Counted from the stretch's first letter, positions 8,422-17,823 are shown. The stretch: DNA of 51,183 nt from an uncultured Lachnospiraceae bacterium (GCA_910585075.1 CAJUED010000027.1:1-51183), one strand, 5' to 3'. A program made the numbers and translations. The notes: a model not told the origin generated them from the letters alone.

Positions 8422-10089
8422 TTACTTTTCAATTACAAAGCTCTCATAAGCCCGCAGTTTCATTTTTTCCTGCACTGGCCTTGTCTCATAATTGCTGATG
8501 ATATAACTTCCGGCTCTGAATTCCTCAGGAATCTCAATTTCCACCTCATCCTCATAGAAATTACATACAACCAGCAGTTTTTCATCCCCTAAGCTTCTGG
8601 TATAAGCATAGATTTCTTTGGAATCCGGAAGCAGCAGGTCATAGCTGCCGTATACGATAATATCTTTTTCTTTCCTTAACTGAATCAGCTTCTGGTAATA
8701 GTAGAAAATGGAATCCGGGTCGGCAAGCTGAGCCTTTGCATTAATCTCCGTATAGTTTGGATTCACCATAATCCAGGGAGTTCCTGTGGTGAAGCCTGCG
8801 TTTTCACTGTCGTCCCACTGAAAAGGGGTTCTTGCATTGTCGCGGCTCTTACATCTTAAGTACCGCATCATTTCCTCATGGTTAAATACTTTCTGGTCAT
8901 CCACCAGCTCATGATAAGCATTGATGCTGTCCAGGTCACGGAAGTCATCCACACTGTTAAAAGGCGCGTTGGTCATGCCCAGCTCCTGGCCCTGATATAC
9001 GTAAGGGGTACCCTGCATCATGTGAAGGCAGGTAGCCAGCATTTTGGCTGACACTTCATGATACTCTTTGCTGTCATTTCCAAACCTTGATACGGAACGG
9101 GGCTGGTCATGGTTCTCCCAGAATAAGCTGTTCCAGGCAATATCCTCGAGGCCCTTCTGCCATCTGGTCAGGATTTCTTTTAAATCCCTTAAATCCATTT
9201 TCTTGTCTGTCCATTTGTTGCTTCCGTCCGCATCCACATCCATATGTTCAAACTGGAATACCATGTTCAGCTCTTTTTCATCGCTTCTTGCATATTTCTT
9301 GGCTTCCTCTAAAGTAACGCCGGAGCACTCGCCCACTGTAATGGTATCCGCGTTGTTCAACACCTTCTCCCGCATCTCCTGAAGATACTCATGCACATGA
9401 GGGCCGTTGGCAGGCTCATTGAAGCTTGCATAGCCGTTGATGCCCGCAGGGCCGTCCGGCAGGTCCGGTTTCTTGGAAATTAGGCTGATAACATCCATAC
9501 GGAAGCCGTCCACTCCTTTGTCCAGCCACCAGTTCATCATATCGAACACTTCCTGACGCACCTTGGGGTTATCCCAGTTTAAGTCAGGCTGTTTCTTGGA
9601 AAACAGATGCAGAAAATACATGTCTGTGGTCTCGTCATATTTCCATGCGGAACCGGAGAAGCAGGACCCCCAGTTATTGGGCTCTTTTCCATCCTTTGCA
9701 GGACGCCATATGTAATAATCCCTGTAAGGGTTGTCCACTGATTTCTTACTCTCGATAAACCATGGATGCTCGTCCGAGGTATGGTTTACCACCAAATCCA
9801 TCACCAGCTTGATGCCGTGCTCATGTGCCGCCGCCAGCATCTTGTCAAAGTCTTCCATGGTACCAAATTCATCCATGATATCCTGATAATCGCTGATGTC
9901 GTAACCGTTGTCGTCGTTAGGGGATTTGTAAACCGGAGATAACCACAAAACATTGATTCCCAGCTTCTCAAGATAATCCATCTTTTCCGTGATACCGTTT
10001 AAATCCCCGATTCCGTCGCCATTGCTATCCTTAAAGCTTCTGGGATAAATCTGATAAACCACGCTTTCCTTCCACCATTTTTTGTCCAT
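8422..10089 (-). CDS. Oligo-1,6-glucosidase / alpha-glucosidase (GH13_31-type)
   Basis: A 555-aa cytoplasmic GH13 enzyme releasing glucose from short alpha-glucosides. Visible regions are KLVMDLVVNHTSDEHPWF, the nucleophile block GFRMDV (D199), GECSG (acid/base E254) and ENHDQPR (D328). The residue after the nucleophile is valine, which in characterised GH13_31 enzymes goes with preference for alpha-1,6 bonds (isomaltose), whereas Thr/Ala goes with alpha-1,4. The ATG at 10089 has GGAGG 7 bases upstream; the longer in-frame start at 10173 has no such site and adds 28 non-homologous residues. Two CACAAATTTG motifs lie upstream. It likely finishes the digestion begun by the pullulanase. Confidence 0.93.
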   Translation of the reverse strand: MDKKWWKESVVYQIYPRSFKDSNGDGIGDLNGITEKMDYLEKLGINVLWLSPVYKSPNDDNGYDISDYQDIMDEFGTMEDFDKMLAAAHEHGIKLVMDLVVNHTSDEHPWFIESKKSVDNPYRDYYIWRPAKDGKEPNNWGSCFSGSAWKYDETTDMYFLHLFSKKQPDLNWDNPKVRQEVFDMMNWWLDKGVDGFRMDVISLISKKPDLPDGPAGINGYASFNEPANGPHVHEYLQEMREKVLNNADTITVGECSGVTLEEAKKYARSDEKELNMVFQFEHMDVDADGSNKWTDKKMDLRDLKEILTRWQKGLEDIAWNSLFWENHDQPRSVSRFGNDSKEYHEVSAKMLATCLHMMQGTPYVYQGQELGMTNAPFNSVDDFRDLDSINAYHELVDDQKVFNHEEMMRYLRCKSRDNARTPFQWDDSENAGFTTGTPWIMVNPNYTEINAKAQLADPDSIFYYYQKLIQLRKEKDIIVYGSYDLLLPDSKEIYAYTRSLGDEKLLVVCNFYEDEVEIEIPEEFRAGSYIISNYETRPVQEKMKLRAYESFVIEK

Positions 10090-10116
10090 ATTAATCCTCC
10101 ATTCTTGTAGGCAGCC

Positions 10117-10146
10117 CACAAATTTGGGTGCCAGCACAAATTTGTG
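10117..10146 (-). promoter_or_regulatory. Paired operator-like sites upstream of the oligo-1,6-glucosidase
   Basis: A perfect 12-bp palindrome CACAAATTTGTG (10135-10146) and a near copy CACAAATTTGGG (10117-10128) are spaced 18 bases apart, between a possible TATATT -10 and the start codon. Size and placement suit a LacI/MalR-type repressor. No such regulator is encoded nearby. Confidence 0.45.
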
Positions 10147-10232
10147 TACAAAAAATATAACTGCTTCCATCATATCTTATTTTCAGGAAAAAGTCTCTGC
10201 TTTTTGAAAATATTTTTTTAATTCGTAGCAGT

Positions 10233-12380
10233 TTATATTTCATTCACCGGCGGAAAGCAGGTGTGATTTTTACATACATAAAAAGTCGTTTTACCATTCA
10301 GAAGCGGATATGCCTCATTTTCTGCGGTTACCATTACATTTCCAAGAAACGGCAGACATCCCCTTATCTTTTCCAAATCTCCCTTATCCTTTAGCACCAC
10401 CGTAATGTGCTCCGGCGGATTGTCATGCAACAGCCTGGCGACCAGAAACATACTGTGACCTGCGGGATACCCATGGGCTTCCCTGGTCATATAATCCATC
10501 TGCTTTTCGGCAAGCTCCCGGTAAACCTCTTTTTCCGTCAACTGATACAGCCTGACAAAATTATAGGCCATCACGGAATTTCCACTTGGGACTGCGCCGT
10601 CATAGGATTCCTTCGGATTCATAAAAAGCTCCGTATCTTCTGAATCCGCAAGATAAAATCCTCCCCTTTTCTCATCCCAAAACCGCTTCACAGCCTCATC
10701 ACAAAACCACCGGGCCTTTTCAAGATAATCCCCTTTTAAAGTGGAATGATACAGCTCCATAAGGGCCGCGATATAAAATGCATAGTCATCCAGGAAACCG
10801 TATCCGGAGCATACGCCGCCCCGCCAGCTTGTCCGAAGCCTTCCGTCTTTAATCAGATTTTTTTCCAAAAACATCTGGGCATTTACTGCCGCCTGAAGGT
10901 ACCTTTCGCTACGGGAAACCCTGTAGAGCATGGACAGGGCCGCTATCATCATGGAATTCCAGGAAACCAAAATCTTATCGTCCAGATGCAGCTTTGTGCG
11001 TTTTGCCCTGTAGTGATACAGCTCTTGAAGCTCCTCTGAAAAATCCTGCTCCAAATCATGACTGGTCAGCAGATTGGGAATATTAACGCCCTCAAAATTG
11101 CCTTTCTCCGTAATATCAAAGGCTTTGGCAAAGGGCCTGCCCTTTTCCTCACCCAAAAGCTCCAGTACCTCTCGCAGGGTGAAGGTGTAAAACTTTCCTT
11201 CCACCCCTTCGCTGTCCGCATCCTGGGCGCTGTAAAATCCTCCCTTGGGAAAGGTCATTTCACGGAGCACATACTGAGCTGTTTTTTCGGCGGTATCCAG
11301 GTAAAAGGGCTTTTGAGTTATTTCATAGGCGGCCCCGTAAGCAATAATCAGCAGTGCGTTATCGTAGAGCATTTTCTCAAAATGAGGCGCCAGATAATAT
11401 CGGTCTGTGGAGTATCTTGAAAATCCGTATCCAATCTGGTCGAAAATTCCCCCTTTCCGCATCTGCGTCAGAGTTTTTTCCACCATCTCAAGGGCCATTG
11501 GATGCTCCATTGGATTTTCCATAGGATTCTCCATAGGACTTTCCATAGAATTCTTCATAGGATTCTTCATAGGATTTTCCTTGTGCATTTCCTTATGATT
11601 TACATTATCATTACCATTTTGATTTGCATACAGCATGAGGAACCATAAATTATGGGGAACCGGAAATTTGGGGGCTTCTCTAAAGCCGCCGTAAACATGG
11701 TCAAAGCTCTCAGAAAACTGCTTCATTGCTTTTTCCGGCAGATTTTCAGCTGCTGCTTTTCCATGACGATTGCCTGCTGCCCTCTCTCCGAACAGTTCTT
11801 CATCCTCTGTTCTTTCGAAAAGTTTTCCGTCAGCTTTCTCTGTGGAAAATCCATCTTCCCTTTCTCCTTCATCCAAGGATTCGGATTCCTTGAAATGAGC
11901 AATGACCTGTTCTGCTGAGCGCAGAAGTTCCTCCCGGTTATGGTCCCACTCATCCGCCGCCCCTTTTAACAGAGCAGGAAAGCCCGGCATGCCGTACCCT
12001 GACTTTGGTGGAAAGTATGTGCCGGCAAAAAAGGGCTTCTTATCCCAGGTCATAAAGATACTCATGGGCCATCCTCCGCTGCCGGTAAAAGCCTGACACA
12101 CCGCCATATATACGGTGTCAATGTCAGGGCGTTCCTCCCGGTCAACCTTGATGGAAACGAAATATTGGTTCAGGAGCCCAGCCGTTTCGGCGTCCTCAAA
12201 GCTCTCATGAGCCATCACATGACACCAGTGACAGGTGCTGTAGCCGATGCTTAAAAAAATCGGCTTGTCCTCCTTCCTGGCTTTTTCAAATGCTTCTTCA
12301 CTCCACGGATACCAATCCACCGGATTGTCCCTGTGCTGTAATAAATATGGACTTGTCTCATTTTTCAGACGATTACTCAT
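10233..12380 (-). CDS. DUF255 (YyaL/SPATA20-type) thioredoxin-like protein
   Basis: A 715-aa protein with an N-terminal thioredoxin-like domain (YSTCHWCHVMAHESF, CxxC at C50 and C53; KVDREERPD) followed by a six-hairpin (alpha/alpha)6 sugar-isomerase-like domain (FEKMLYDNALL, GGFYSAQDADSEG, WNSMM). The biological role of this family is not known. GGGAGG precedes the ATG at 12380. Two insertions are unusual: a charged, Glu-rich stretch near residues 163-215, and seven tandem four-residue units of the type (E/K)NPM near residue 270, encoded by a 12-bp repeat. Both fall between the two domains and may be a flexible linker. Function unassigned; family call is strong. Confidence 0.92.
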   Translation of the reverse strand: MSNRLKNETSPYLLQHRDNPVDWYPWSEEAFEKARKEDKPIFLSIGYSTCHWCHVMAHESFEDAETAGLLNQYFVSIKVDREERPDIDTVYMAVCQAFTGSGGWPMSIFMTWDKKPFFAGTYFPPKSGYGMPGFPALLKGAADEWDHNREELLRSAEQVIAHFKESESLDEGEREDGFSTEKADGKLFERTEDEELFGERAAGNRHGKAAAENLPEKAMKQFSESFDHVYGGFREAPKFPVPHNLWFLMLYANQNGNDNVNHKEMHKENPMKNPMKNSMESPMENPMENPMEHPMALEMVEKTLTQMRKGGIFDQIGYGFSRYSTDRYYLAPHFEKMLYDNALLIIAYGAAYEITQKPFYLDTAEKTAQYVLREMTFPKGGFYSAQDADSEGVEGKFYTFTLREVLELLGEEKGRPFAKAFDITEKGNFEGVNIPNLLTSHDLEQDFSEELQELYHYRAKRTKLHLDDKILVSWNSMMIAALSMLYRVSRSERYLQAAVNAQMFLEKNLIKDGRLRTSWRGGVCSGYGFLDDYAFYIAALMELYHSTLKGDYLEKARWFCDEAVKRFWDEKRGGFYLADSEDTELFMNPKESYDGAVPSGNSVMAYNFVRLYQLTEKEVYRELAEKQMDYMTREAHGYPAGHSMFLVARLLHDNPPEHITVVLKDKGDLEKIRGCLPFLGNVMVTAENEAYPLLNGKTTFYVCKNHTCFPPVNEI
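11495..11582. repeat. 12-bp tandem repeat inside the DUF255 gene (seven units)
   Basis: On the coding strand the unit is approximately AATCCTATGGAA and encodes (E/K)NPM, with small changes between copies. The period is a multiple of three, so gain or loss of units keeps the frame. Confidence 0.85.
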
Positions 12381-12577
12381 TTCAATTCCTCCCAGTGGGA
12401 ATATTGGGGTGCCCGGCTAAAGAAATCCTCTCCCCACGCATACATATATTTCCGTGCATAAAATCAGGAACCAAATGTCAAATTCAGCTCCTTTAGATTT
12501 CTTATATATATTATACGTTTTGCGTTCAATCTTATGCAGGTTCTGTTTTCTCTTGTCTCCGGGAACACAATGTATCC

Positions 12578-13369
12578 TCATTCTTCAGTAATTGGGATCT
12601 CATAAGTCATCTTCTCCATGTACTCCCATTCCCCATTGCCGACAGGCTCATAGGATGTCCAAGCTAGCTTAATCCGATCTTCAGAAATGTAAAATTTAAT
12701 ACGGGTTTCAACTCCGTCGCTGGTATCAATATCAGGTTCCACCACATAGTCGAAGGTGTAAGCCGTATGCTTTTCTGTCCAGTTGGCGGTATCTCTATAA
12801 TATATTTCCGCATTTTTCGGCGGTATCTTCATCAGTCCGAACAGTCTCTCCCTTTCTTCTTTTCCCGGGGTGTAGAAATAGCACCTTGTCCCATTGGAAG
12901 TGATGTAAAATTCGTTTTCTCCTGTCTTGCCCTGAAACAGAATCTCTCCACCCTCCAAATCAATCAGAAACAGGTTGCTTTCTTTCAGCCAGCCTTCCAG
13001 ATAGTCTCTGTGAGGCGACGTCCACAGCTCCCCGCAAATCCAGATTCTTTGTTCTTCCTGCCAAACGCCACGCACTGCATCCTGCCCTATATCGAAATAT
13101 TCATACAAAAGGGAATCACTTTCATCCAGAATCTGCAGATCATAGTCATGTGTTTTTTCATAATCTTCCGCTTTCTTCCATTGCAGATAACAATTCGTCC
13201 CCTCAACCGGAATCTTCTTGTCAAAGTTGTCATAAGATATGGTGTATCCGGATGGATATATGATCTCATATACGGTTGCGCCTGCTGCCGGGTCGCAACC
13301 GGTTATCATCAGAACCAGTATTACCATACAGCATAATGCAAAAGCACGACGCAATTTCTTTGCTTTCAT
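12578..13369 (-). CDS. Hypothetical lipoprotein
   Basis: A 263-aa predicted lipoprotein: basic start MKAKKLRR, hydrophobic core, and lipobox MITGC followed by an acidic-polar exported domain. I do not recognise a family. I prefer the start at 13369, which gives a normal signal peptide and has GGAAAG about 10 bases upstream. A start at 13399 overlaps the AbiEii stop as ATGA, which would mean direct translational coupling but an odd 10-residue extension before the signal peptide. Either way it follows the toxin gene on the same strand with no gap and is probably co-transcribed with the AbiE pair. It could be a passenger gene or part of the locus. Confidence 0.7.
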   Translation of the reverse strand: MKAKKLRRAFALCCMVILVLMITGCDPAAGATVYEIIYPSGYTISYDNFDKKIPVEGTNCYLQWKKAEDYEKTHDYDLQILDESDSLLYEYFDIGQDAVRGVWQEEQRIWICGELWTSPHRDYLEGWLKESNLFLIDLEGGEILFQGKTGENEFYITSNGTRCYFYTPGKEERERLFGLMKIPPKNAEIYYRDTANWTEKHTAYTFDYVVEPDIDTSDGVETRIKFYISEDRIKLAWTSYEPVGNGEWEYMEKMTYEIPITEE

Positions 13370-13395
13370 CCCTGTCTCTCTTTCCTTTGTGCACT

Positions 13396-14313
13396 TCATA
13401 TCTTTTTTTCAAATATGCCACTATCTGCCAAAACAATCATTTCATCTATAACTCTCTCATATTCAACCACATCATCAATAAAATATTCCGTAATACTAAT
13501 ATAGTCTTGCCTGAAAAAATCTTGCTCGCAAAATTCATGTATCAATGCAGGTATATCTACATCTTCTTTGGCAGAAGGACATATTTTCATTCCTGCTCTA
13601 TGCTTCCTGACCTCCTTAATCAGTTTACTAAAGTCTTTATTGAAAACCACATATTCCTTCAATTTGTATAAATCATACAAATGCCTGGAATATCTCTTTG
13701 ATTTTCCCTGCATATAATAATCACACAAAGCAAAAACCTTATCTATATATGTCCTGCTGATCGACTGCAAATTCATTTCGAACAGATCCAGCTCAAATTC
13801 TTCAATTAAATTCTGATTATCTGTTTCCAGATACTGCCGTACATAGTTGTCTATATTTACTCTTTCTGTCGGAAAAGAATATGATGCCAACGCTGTCTCA
13901 ACCTTAACTCCTTCAGATAAACTACTTTCCGCATACGCATTTAAAGGTTCATATTGAAATATATAACAATTATAATCTTTATCGCTTTCTATTCTGTTCC
14001 AGTTTGAGATTGGCATACCAAGTTCTTCACTGATTTCTTTCATCACATGATACTTCAGTTTCTTTCTTCTGGCTTCTCCTATATGTTCTGAAAAGGTGAT
14101 ATCAACATCCTCGGAAAATCGGTTCAACACATGAAATCCCTTGGAAAGCGATGTACCGCCTTTAAAAACACATTTATCCGCTTTTCCGAATAGAAGTTTT
14201 AAAATCATCGTAACATAGTAATCTTTTTCCACTATTGCAATATTCAGATTTCTCCATACTGCCGTATTGGTGATTACCTCCCTAAACAGCTCTCTATCTT
14301 CATGCAAATACAT
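13396..14313 (-). CDS. abiEii: AbiEii/AbiGii-family nucleotidyltransferase toxin
   Basis: A 305-aa member of the AbiEii toxin family (type IV toxin-antitoxin / abortive phage infection). The nucleotidyltransferase core is visible: VFKGGTSLSKGFHVLNRFSEDVDITF gives the GGTSLSK and FSEDVDI motifs (split here: GGTSLSK, then SEDVD). Characterised members transfer nucleotides to targets including tRNA and arrest growth when unopposed. The start overlaps the end of the antitoxin gene by 14 bases, which fits the standard antitoxin-first order. The stop overlaps a possible lipoprotein start. Length is normal, and no disruption is seen. Confidence 0.92.
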   Translation of the reverse strand: MYLHEDRELFREVITNTAVWRNLNIAIVEKDYYVTMILKLLFGKADKCVFKGGTSLSKGFHVLNRFSEDVDITFSEHIGEARRKKLKYHVMKEISEELGMPISNWNRIESDKDYNCYIFQYEPLNAYAESSLSEGVKVETALASYSFPTERVNIDNYVRQYLETDNQNLIEEFELDLFEMNLQSISRTYIDKVFALCDYYMQGKSKRYSRHLYDLYKLKEYVVFNKDFSKLIKEVRKHRAGMKICPSAKEDVDIPALIHEFCEQDFFRQDYISITEYFIDDVVEYERVIDEMIVLADSGIFEKKI

Positions 14314-14920
14314 TTTCCAACCTCATTTCATAGATAGATTTATATACTTTCAAAGGAAAATAACTGATATATTGATCTACAGCATCTCTTGTTATTTGAA
14401 ATTGTCTAATAAAATCTGCAACCCGCTCCCTTGTATCCTGCTTATCATCACTGTATTCATCAATATTCTTTAATAGTTCAAGCAACTGTAGAACAATATG
14501 ATTCGTCTCATTCACCTCAGTCGGCGGCTTACGGACTACATATACCCTGTCTCCGACTGATACTTCACGGACAATAGCGGCCATATTATTGCTGACTATT
14601 TCTTCCTTCACAGGTACCTGCATAGAAATTCCCATCTTATTTGCTAACGTATAACCGGCATAATAACCCATGATACGCCCCATCCGAGAAATATACTTGT
14701 ACCTGGCAACAACATCCGGAGCAAGGACTGCTGTTCCATTCAGCCTTGATATTCTGGGGATATAATATATTCCCTGTTCATATCGGTTCACTTCGCCGGT
14801 TTCCGTCAGCTTTTTAATTCTTTGCCGTATATTTGCATCTGACATTCCATCTATTTTTATATCCTGTAAAAAAATTGGTTCTCCCGGAGCATAATTTTCT
14901 TTTATATATTCAAACAGCAT
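14300..14920 (-). CDS. abiEi: AbiEi-family antitoxin / transcriptional regulator (DUF6088-like)
   Basis: A 206-aa protein with an N-terminal winged-helix domain (GEPIFLQDIKIDGMSDANIRQ, then TETGEVNRYEQGIYYIP) and a C-terminal antitoxin domain (VRKPPTEVNETNHIVLQLLELLKN). Known AbiEi proteins repress their own promoter and block the AbiEii toxin without a stable complex. The ATG at 14920 has GGAGG 6 bases upstream; the longer frame to 15094 is not supported. Immediately upstream are a textbook sigma-A promoter (14967-14995) and an AT palindrome (14943-14959) over the expected transcription start, consistent with autorepression. Confidence 0.9.
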   Translation of the reverse strand: MLFEYIKENYAPGEPIFLQDIKIDGMSDANIRQRIKKLTETGEVNRYEQGIYYIPRISRLNGTAVLAPDVVARYKYISRMGRIMGYYAGYTLANKMGISMQVPVKEEIVSNNMAAIVREVSVGDRVYVVRKPPTEVNETNHIVLQLLELLKNIDEYSDDKQDTRERVADFIRQFQITRDAVDQYISYFPLKVYKSIYEMRLENVFA

Positions 14921-14942
14921 ATGTTCCTCCAAAACACAAATA

Positions 14943-14959
14943 ATAATATTAAATATTAT
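14943..14959 (-). promoter_or_regulatory. Palindromic operator candidate for AbiEi
   Basis: Perfect arms ATAATATT and AATATTAT around one central base, just downstream of the -10 box and upstream of the antitoxin ribosome site. Position fits a repressor blocking transcription start. AbiEi binding to promoter inverted repeats is known in other members; binding here is inferred. Confidence 0.55.
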
Positions 14960-14966
14960 ATTTTGT

Positions 14967-14995
14967 ATTATATTCATCCTTTCTATGCATGTCAA
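14967..14995 (-). promoter_or_regulatory. Sigma-A promoter of the abiE operon
   Basis: On the minus strand TTGACA, exactly 17 bases, then TATAAT. Both boxes are perfect consensus. It lies about 50 bases upstream of the abiEi start. Confidence 0.85.
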
Positions 14996-15013
14996 CAAAA
15001 ATATCATAATTAA

Positions 15014-15040
15014 GGCTCCCAGCAATATGTGCCGAGAGCC
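15014..15040 (-). terminator. Hairpin terminator candidate after the GH43 gene
   Basis: Arms GGCTCTCGGCA and TGCTGGGAGCC with a 5-base loop lie 18 bases beyond the GH43 stop. The tail is AT-rich (TTAATTATGATATTTTTG) rather than a clean T-run. It separates the GH43 gene from the abiE promoter. Confidence 0.6.
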
Positions 15041-15057
15041 TTTAAAATAAATCATAT

Positions 15058-16587
15058 TCATTCCATCATAAACGTCACAAAATCTAGCCCACACTCTCCT
15101 TCAAACTGAAAGTACAATGCGTGAATTCCCTCTACAGGCTCTATATCCCCCTGAACGGATACCCAATCCTGCGCATCTATATGCACCGGAATTTTCCCAA
15201 CACAATTTTCCGGCGTGTCAATGCACACCTTCACACTCCCTTCAGCCTTCCCCCGTATTTCCATAGAAACCCGGCTCATGCCCTCAAAGGCAAAGTATTT
15301 GTATCCGGCCACCGTCCCGTCCTTTATATTCTTAATATACTGAACCGGATGCTCTCTGTCCTTCTCCACAAGCTCCGGGGTGGGTTCCCGGTCCTCCATA
15401 TCCTGGGTCAGATAAGGATAGTCTTCCTTCATCACAAGGGGATTGGAATGAACCTGTTTCCCATAGCGGTTCAACTGACAGGCAATGGCCGCCGGGTATG
15501 TGCCCCTCCCACGCAAGGGGCCCTCGTTTAGTCCGCAGGAAGTCACTTCCGCCTGGGTAATCCTCCCCTTCTCGTCAAAATATATCTTTTCCGCACAGGC
15601 CTGTCTGCTGAAATTGGTGCGGTTGGTCTGCCTGTGATAAAAAACATACCACTGGCCCTTGGCGCACTCTATTCCCCCATGGGTATTTCCCAGACAGTTA
15701 AGGGCTTCCTCCTCGGTGCGGCCCTCCAGAAATGCATCCCCGATATCCACCAGCGTCCCGCCGTAGCGATAACCTTCATCCGGTTTATCGCTGACTGCAT
15801 AGCACAGCTCATGGCTTCTCACGGAAGAATATACAAAATAATATTTCCCATTGATCTTCCGGATGGAGCTGGCCTCAAAAAAGGCATGTCCGTCATATTC
15901 CGTCCCCTCAGCCTCATGCAGATCGGCCATCAAAGGCTTTGGCTCTGTGGCAAGGGTCAGCATGTCCTCGTTAAGGGTCATCACCTGGGAGCCCTTTTTC
16001 TCGTCAAACTGCTCCTTGTGCATGGGTGCATTGCCGGAATACAGATAAATGGTTCCGTCATCGTCAATAAAGATCCCTGGGTCAAATTGAATCAAATCCC
16101 CCTCTTTTCTTCCAAGAAGGGCTCCGTCCTTATGCCGCACAAAGCCCAAAAACTCATATTTCCCTGCCGGGCTGCCGCACACTGCCACTCCAATCTCAGG
16201 AAGATAGTCAAGGCAGTAATAAAGATAGTACCGGCCGTCCTTCCCCTTCACCACGTCAGGGGCCCACATAGCATGAATCCCGGGAGGATTCAATGAATTC
16301 TCATTCTTAGGTACCACGCCAAATTTGGGCTTGCTGGCAGGCGTGCCGGCAGGGATATTATGATTCCGTGGGTCCTGCTCCTTCCTGTAAATAATCCCCT
16401 CATACCGCCAATTCGTCAAATCGTTTACATCCGCCGAGTAACAGACATAATCGTTTAAGCAAAACTCCGCGCCGTCAAAACGGTCGTGACTGCCGTAAAC
16501 GTAAATTCTTCCGTCAAATAAATGTGGTTCCCCGTCCGGAACATATTCAAATGTAGGCATATAGGGGTTGTAAACCTGTCTGTTCAT
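15058..16587 (-). CDS. Family 43 glycoside hydrolase (arabinofuranosidase/xylosidase type)
   Basis: A 509-aa five-bladed propeller enzyme predicted to remove arabinose or xylose side residues from plant glycans; no signal peptide. The general base is in VPDGEPHLFDG, the pKa-tuning Asp in MWAPDVVKG, and the general acid in HAFFEASSIRK. The C-terminal 120 or so residues look like a beta-sandwich carbohydrate-binding extension. The ATG at 16587 has GGAGG 6 bases upstream; a longer frame to 16719 is not homologous. Terminator candidate at 15014-15040. Substrate within GH43 cannot be fixed from sequence. Confidence 0.9.
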   Translation of the reverse strand: MNRQVYNPYMPTFEYVPDGEPHLFDGRIYVYGSHDRFDGAEFCLNDYVCYSADVNDLTNWRYEGIIYRKEQDPRNHNIPAGTPASKPKFGVVPKNENSLNPPGIHAMWAPDVVKGKDGRYYLYYCLDYLPEIGVAVCGSPAGKYEFLGFVRHKDGALLGRKEGDLIQFDPGIFIDDDGTIYLYSGNAPMHKEQFDEKKGSQVMTLNEDMLTLATEPKPLMADLHEAEGTEYDGHAFFEASSIRKINGKYYFVYSSVRSHELCYAVSDKPDEGYRYGGTLVDIGDAFLEGRTEEEALNCLGNTHGGIECAKGQWYVFYHRQTNRTNFSRQACAEKIYFDEKGRITQAEVTSCGLNEGPLRGRGTYPAAIACQLNRYGKQVHSNPLVMKEDYPYLTQDMEDREPTPELVEKDREHPVQYIKNIKDGTVAGYKYFAFEGMSRVSMEIRGKAEGSVKVCIDTPENCVGKIPVHIDAQDWVSVQGDIEPVEGIHALYFQFEGECGLDFVTFMME

Positions 16588-16801
16588 TTTTCCTCCATTC
16601 CGAAGCTTTTTCAATCTTTTCTCCTTTTTGCATCTTTGCACCTGTTTTCTTTCATATTTTTTTACCATCACGAAAAGTACGCTCCCATACAACAACTTAC
16701 CGTGAAATAAGAAAGCCATGTTCTAAGGCAAGTATACCATTTTCTCCCCAAAATAGATACTTACATTTAAAACATAACTTCCCGATTCTATATTTTAATG
16801 T

Positions 16802-16830
16802 TTGACACACCCTGCTTTTTGCATTACTAT
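16802..16830 (+). promoter_or_regulatory. Promoter of the YitT-family gene
   Basis: TTGACA, 17 bases, TACTAT, about 98 bases ahead of the YitT start. The leader between has no clear hairpin. Confidence 0.6.
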
Positions 16831-16927
16831 GATACAGGCAAATAAGCGGGGGTTGTATTTAAGTTAAAGAAGACAGTAAACCCTTGCTCTTTGTCCTGCG
16901 AAAAACAAAACAGAAACGAGGAAAATC

Positions 16928-17770
16928 ATGAAAAATAAAATTTTATCTTATTTATTTATCATTATTGGCGGCTGCTTCTCCGCTGCTGCCTTCGGCCTGT
17001 TTATTCTGCCGCAAAATTTTGCGGCCGGCGGGGTCACCGGCCTTGCCCTAATCCTTTCTTCCTTCATAGCCCTGCCGGTTTCCTGGCTTGTGCTTGGCAT
17101 CAATCTCATACTTTTTATCCTGGGCTGGATTTTCGTTGGGAAGGAATTTGTGCTGAAAACTTTGATAATGACCTTTCTTTTTCCCCTTCTTCTTGATGTT
17201 TTCAGCACCGTCTCCGTATTCAAAGATTTATCCGCCGACCCTCTTTTGAGCAGCGTGCTTGCCGGGTGTATGCTTGGACTTGGCTCCGGGCTTATTCTCC
17301 ATGCCAACGGCTCCAGCGGCGGCTTTGATATTCTCGGAGTGATTCTCAATAAAAAATTCCGTATCCCGGTTTCCATCATTATGTATATCTGCGATTTTGT
17401 GATCATCCTGTGCCAGGCGGTTCAAAAACCTCTGCTGCCCACCATGTACGGTATTCTGGTGATTTTATGCTGCAGCATTTTCACAAACAAAATCATTACA
17501 TACGGAGAATCCCAGGTACAGCTGCTTATATTTTCCAAAAAGCGTGAGGACATCTGCCATAACCTTCTTGAAACCTTTGATACCGGACTTACCCTTTTAG
17601 ACGGCGAAACCGGCTACAAAAAGAAGGATACCCAGGTTATCCTGACTATCCTTCCCTATAATAAGGTCAGCGGTGTGAAGAAAATGATTTATACGGTTGA
17701 CCCTTATGCATTTACCGTGATATGCGAAGTAAACTATGTGGGAGGGCGAGGGTACAGCATCATGCGGTGA
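16928..17770 (+). CDS. YitT-family membrane protein (DUF161/DUF2179)
   Basis: A 280-aa protein with about five or six membrane helices. The GGCFSAAAFGLFILPQNFAAGGVTG start and the GLILHANGSSGGFDILG segment are the two DUF161-like halves, followed by a soluble C-terminal DUF2179 domain (DTGLTLLDGETGYKKKDTQVILTI). The family is widespread in Firmicutes and its transport role is not established. AGGAAA lies a few bases before the ATG. It is a single-gene unit convergent with the MATE gene at 17824. Confidence 0.9.
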   Translation: MKNKILSYLFIIIGGCFSAAAFGLFILPQNFAAGGVTGLALILSSFIALPVSWLVLGINLILFILGWIFVGKEFVLKTLIMTFLFPLLLDVFSTVSVFKDLSADPLLSSVLAGCMLGLGSGLILHANGSSGGFDILGVILNKKFRIPVSIIMYICDFVIILCQAVQKPLLPTMYGILVILCCSIFTNKIITYGESQVQLLIFSKKREDICHNLLETFDTGLTLLDGETGYKKKDTQVILTILPYNKVSGVKKMIYTVDPYAFTVICEVNYVGGRGYSIMR

Positions 17771-17823
17771 TATCTCCTTGTACAACAAAGATTCTGAAGA
17801 GCCGTAACCCATGTCCCGCTTTT

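Noticed and set aside
11495..11582. Short regular repeats as a possible CRISPR array
   Set aside because: The 12-bp units have no spacers and lie in frame inside a coding gene.
15634..16296. 220-codon open frame on the + strand
   Set aside because: Antisense to the GH43 gene, which has clear catalytic motifs and ribosome site.
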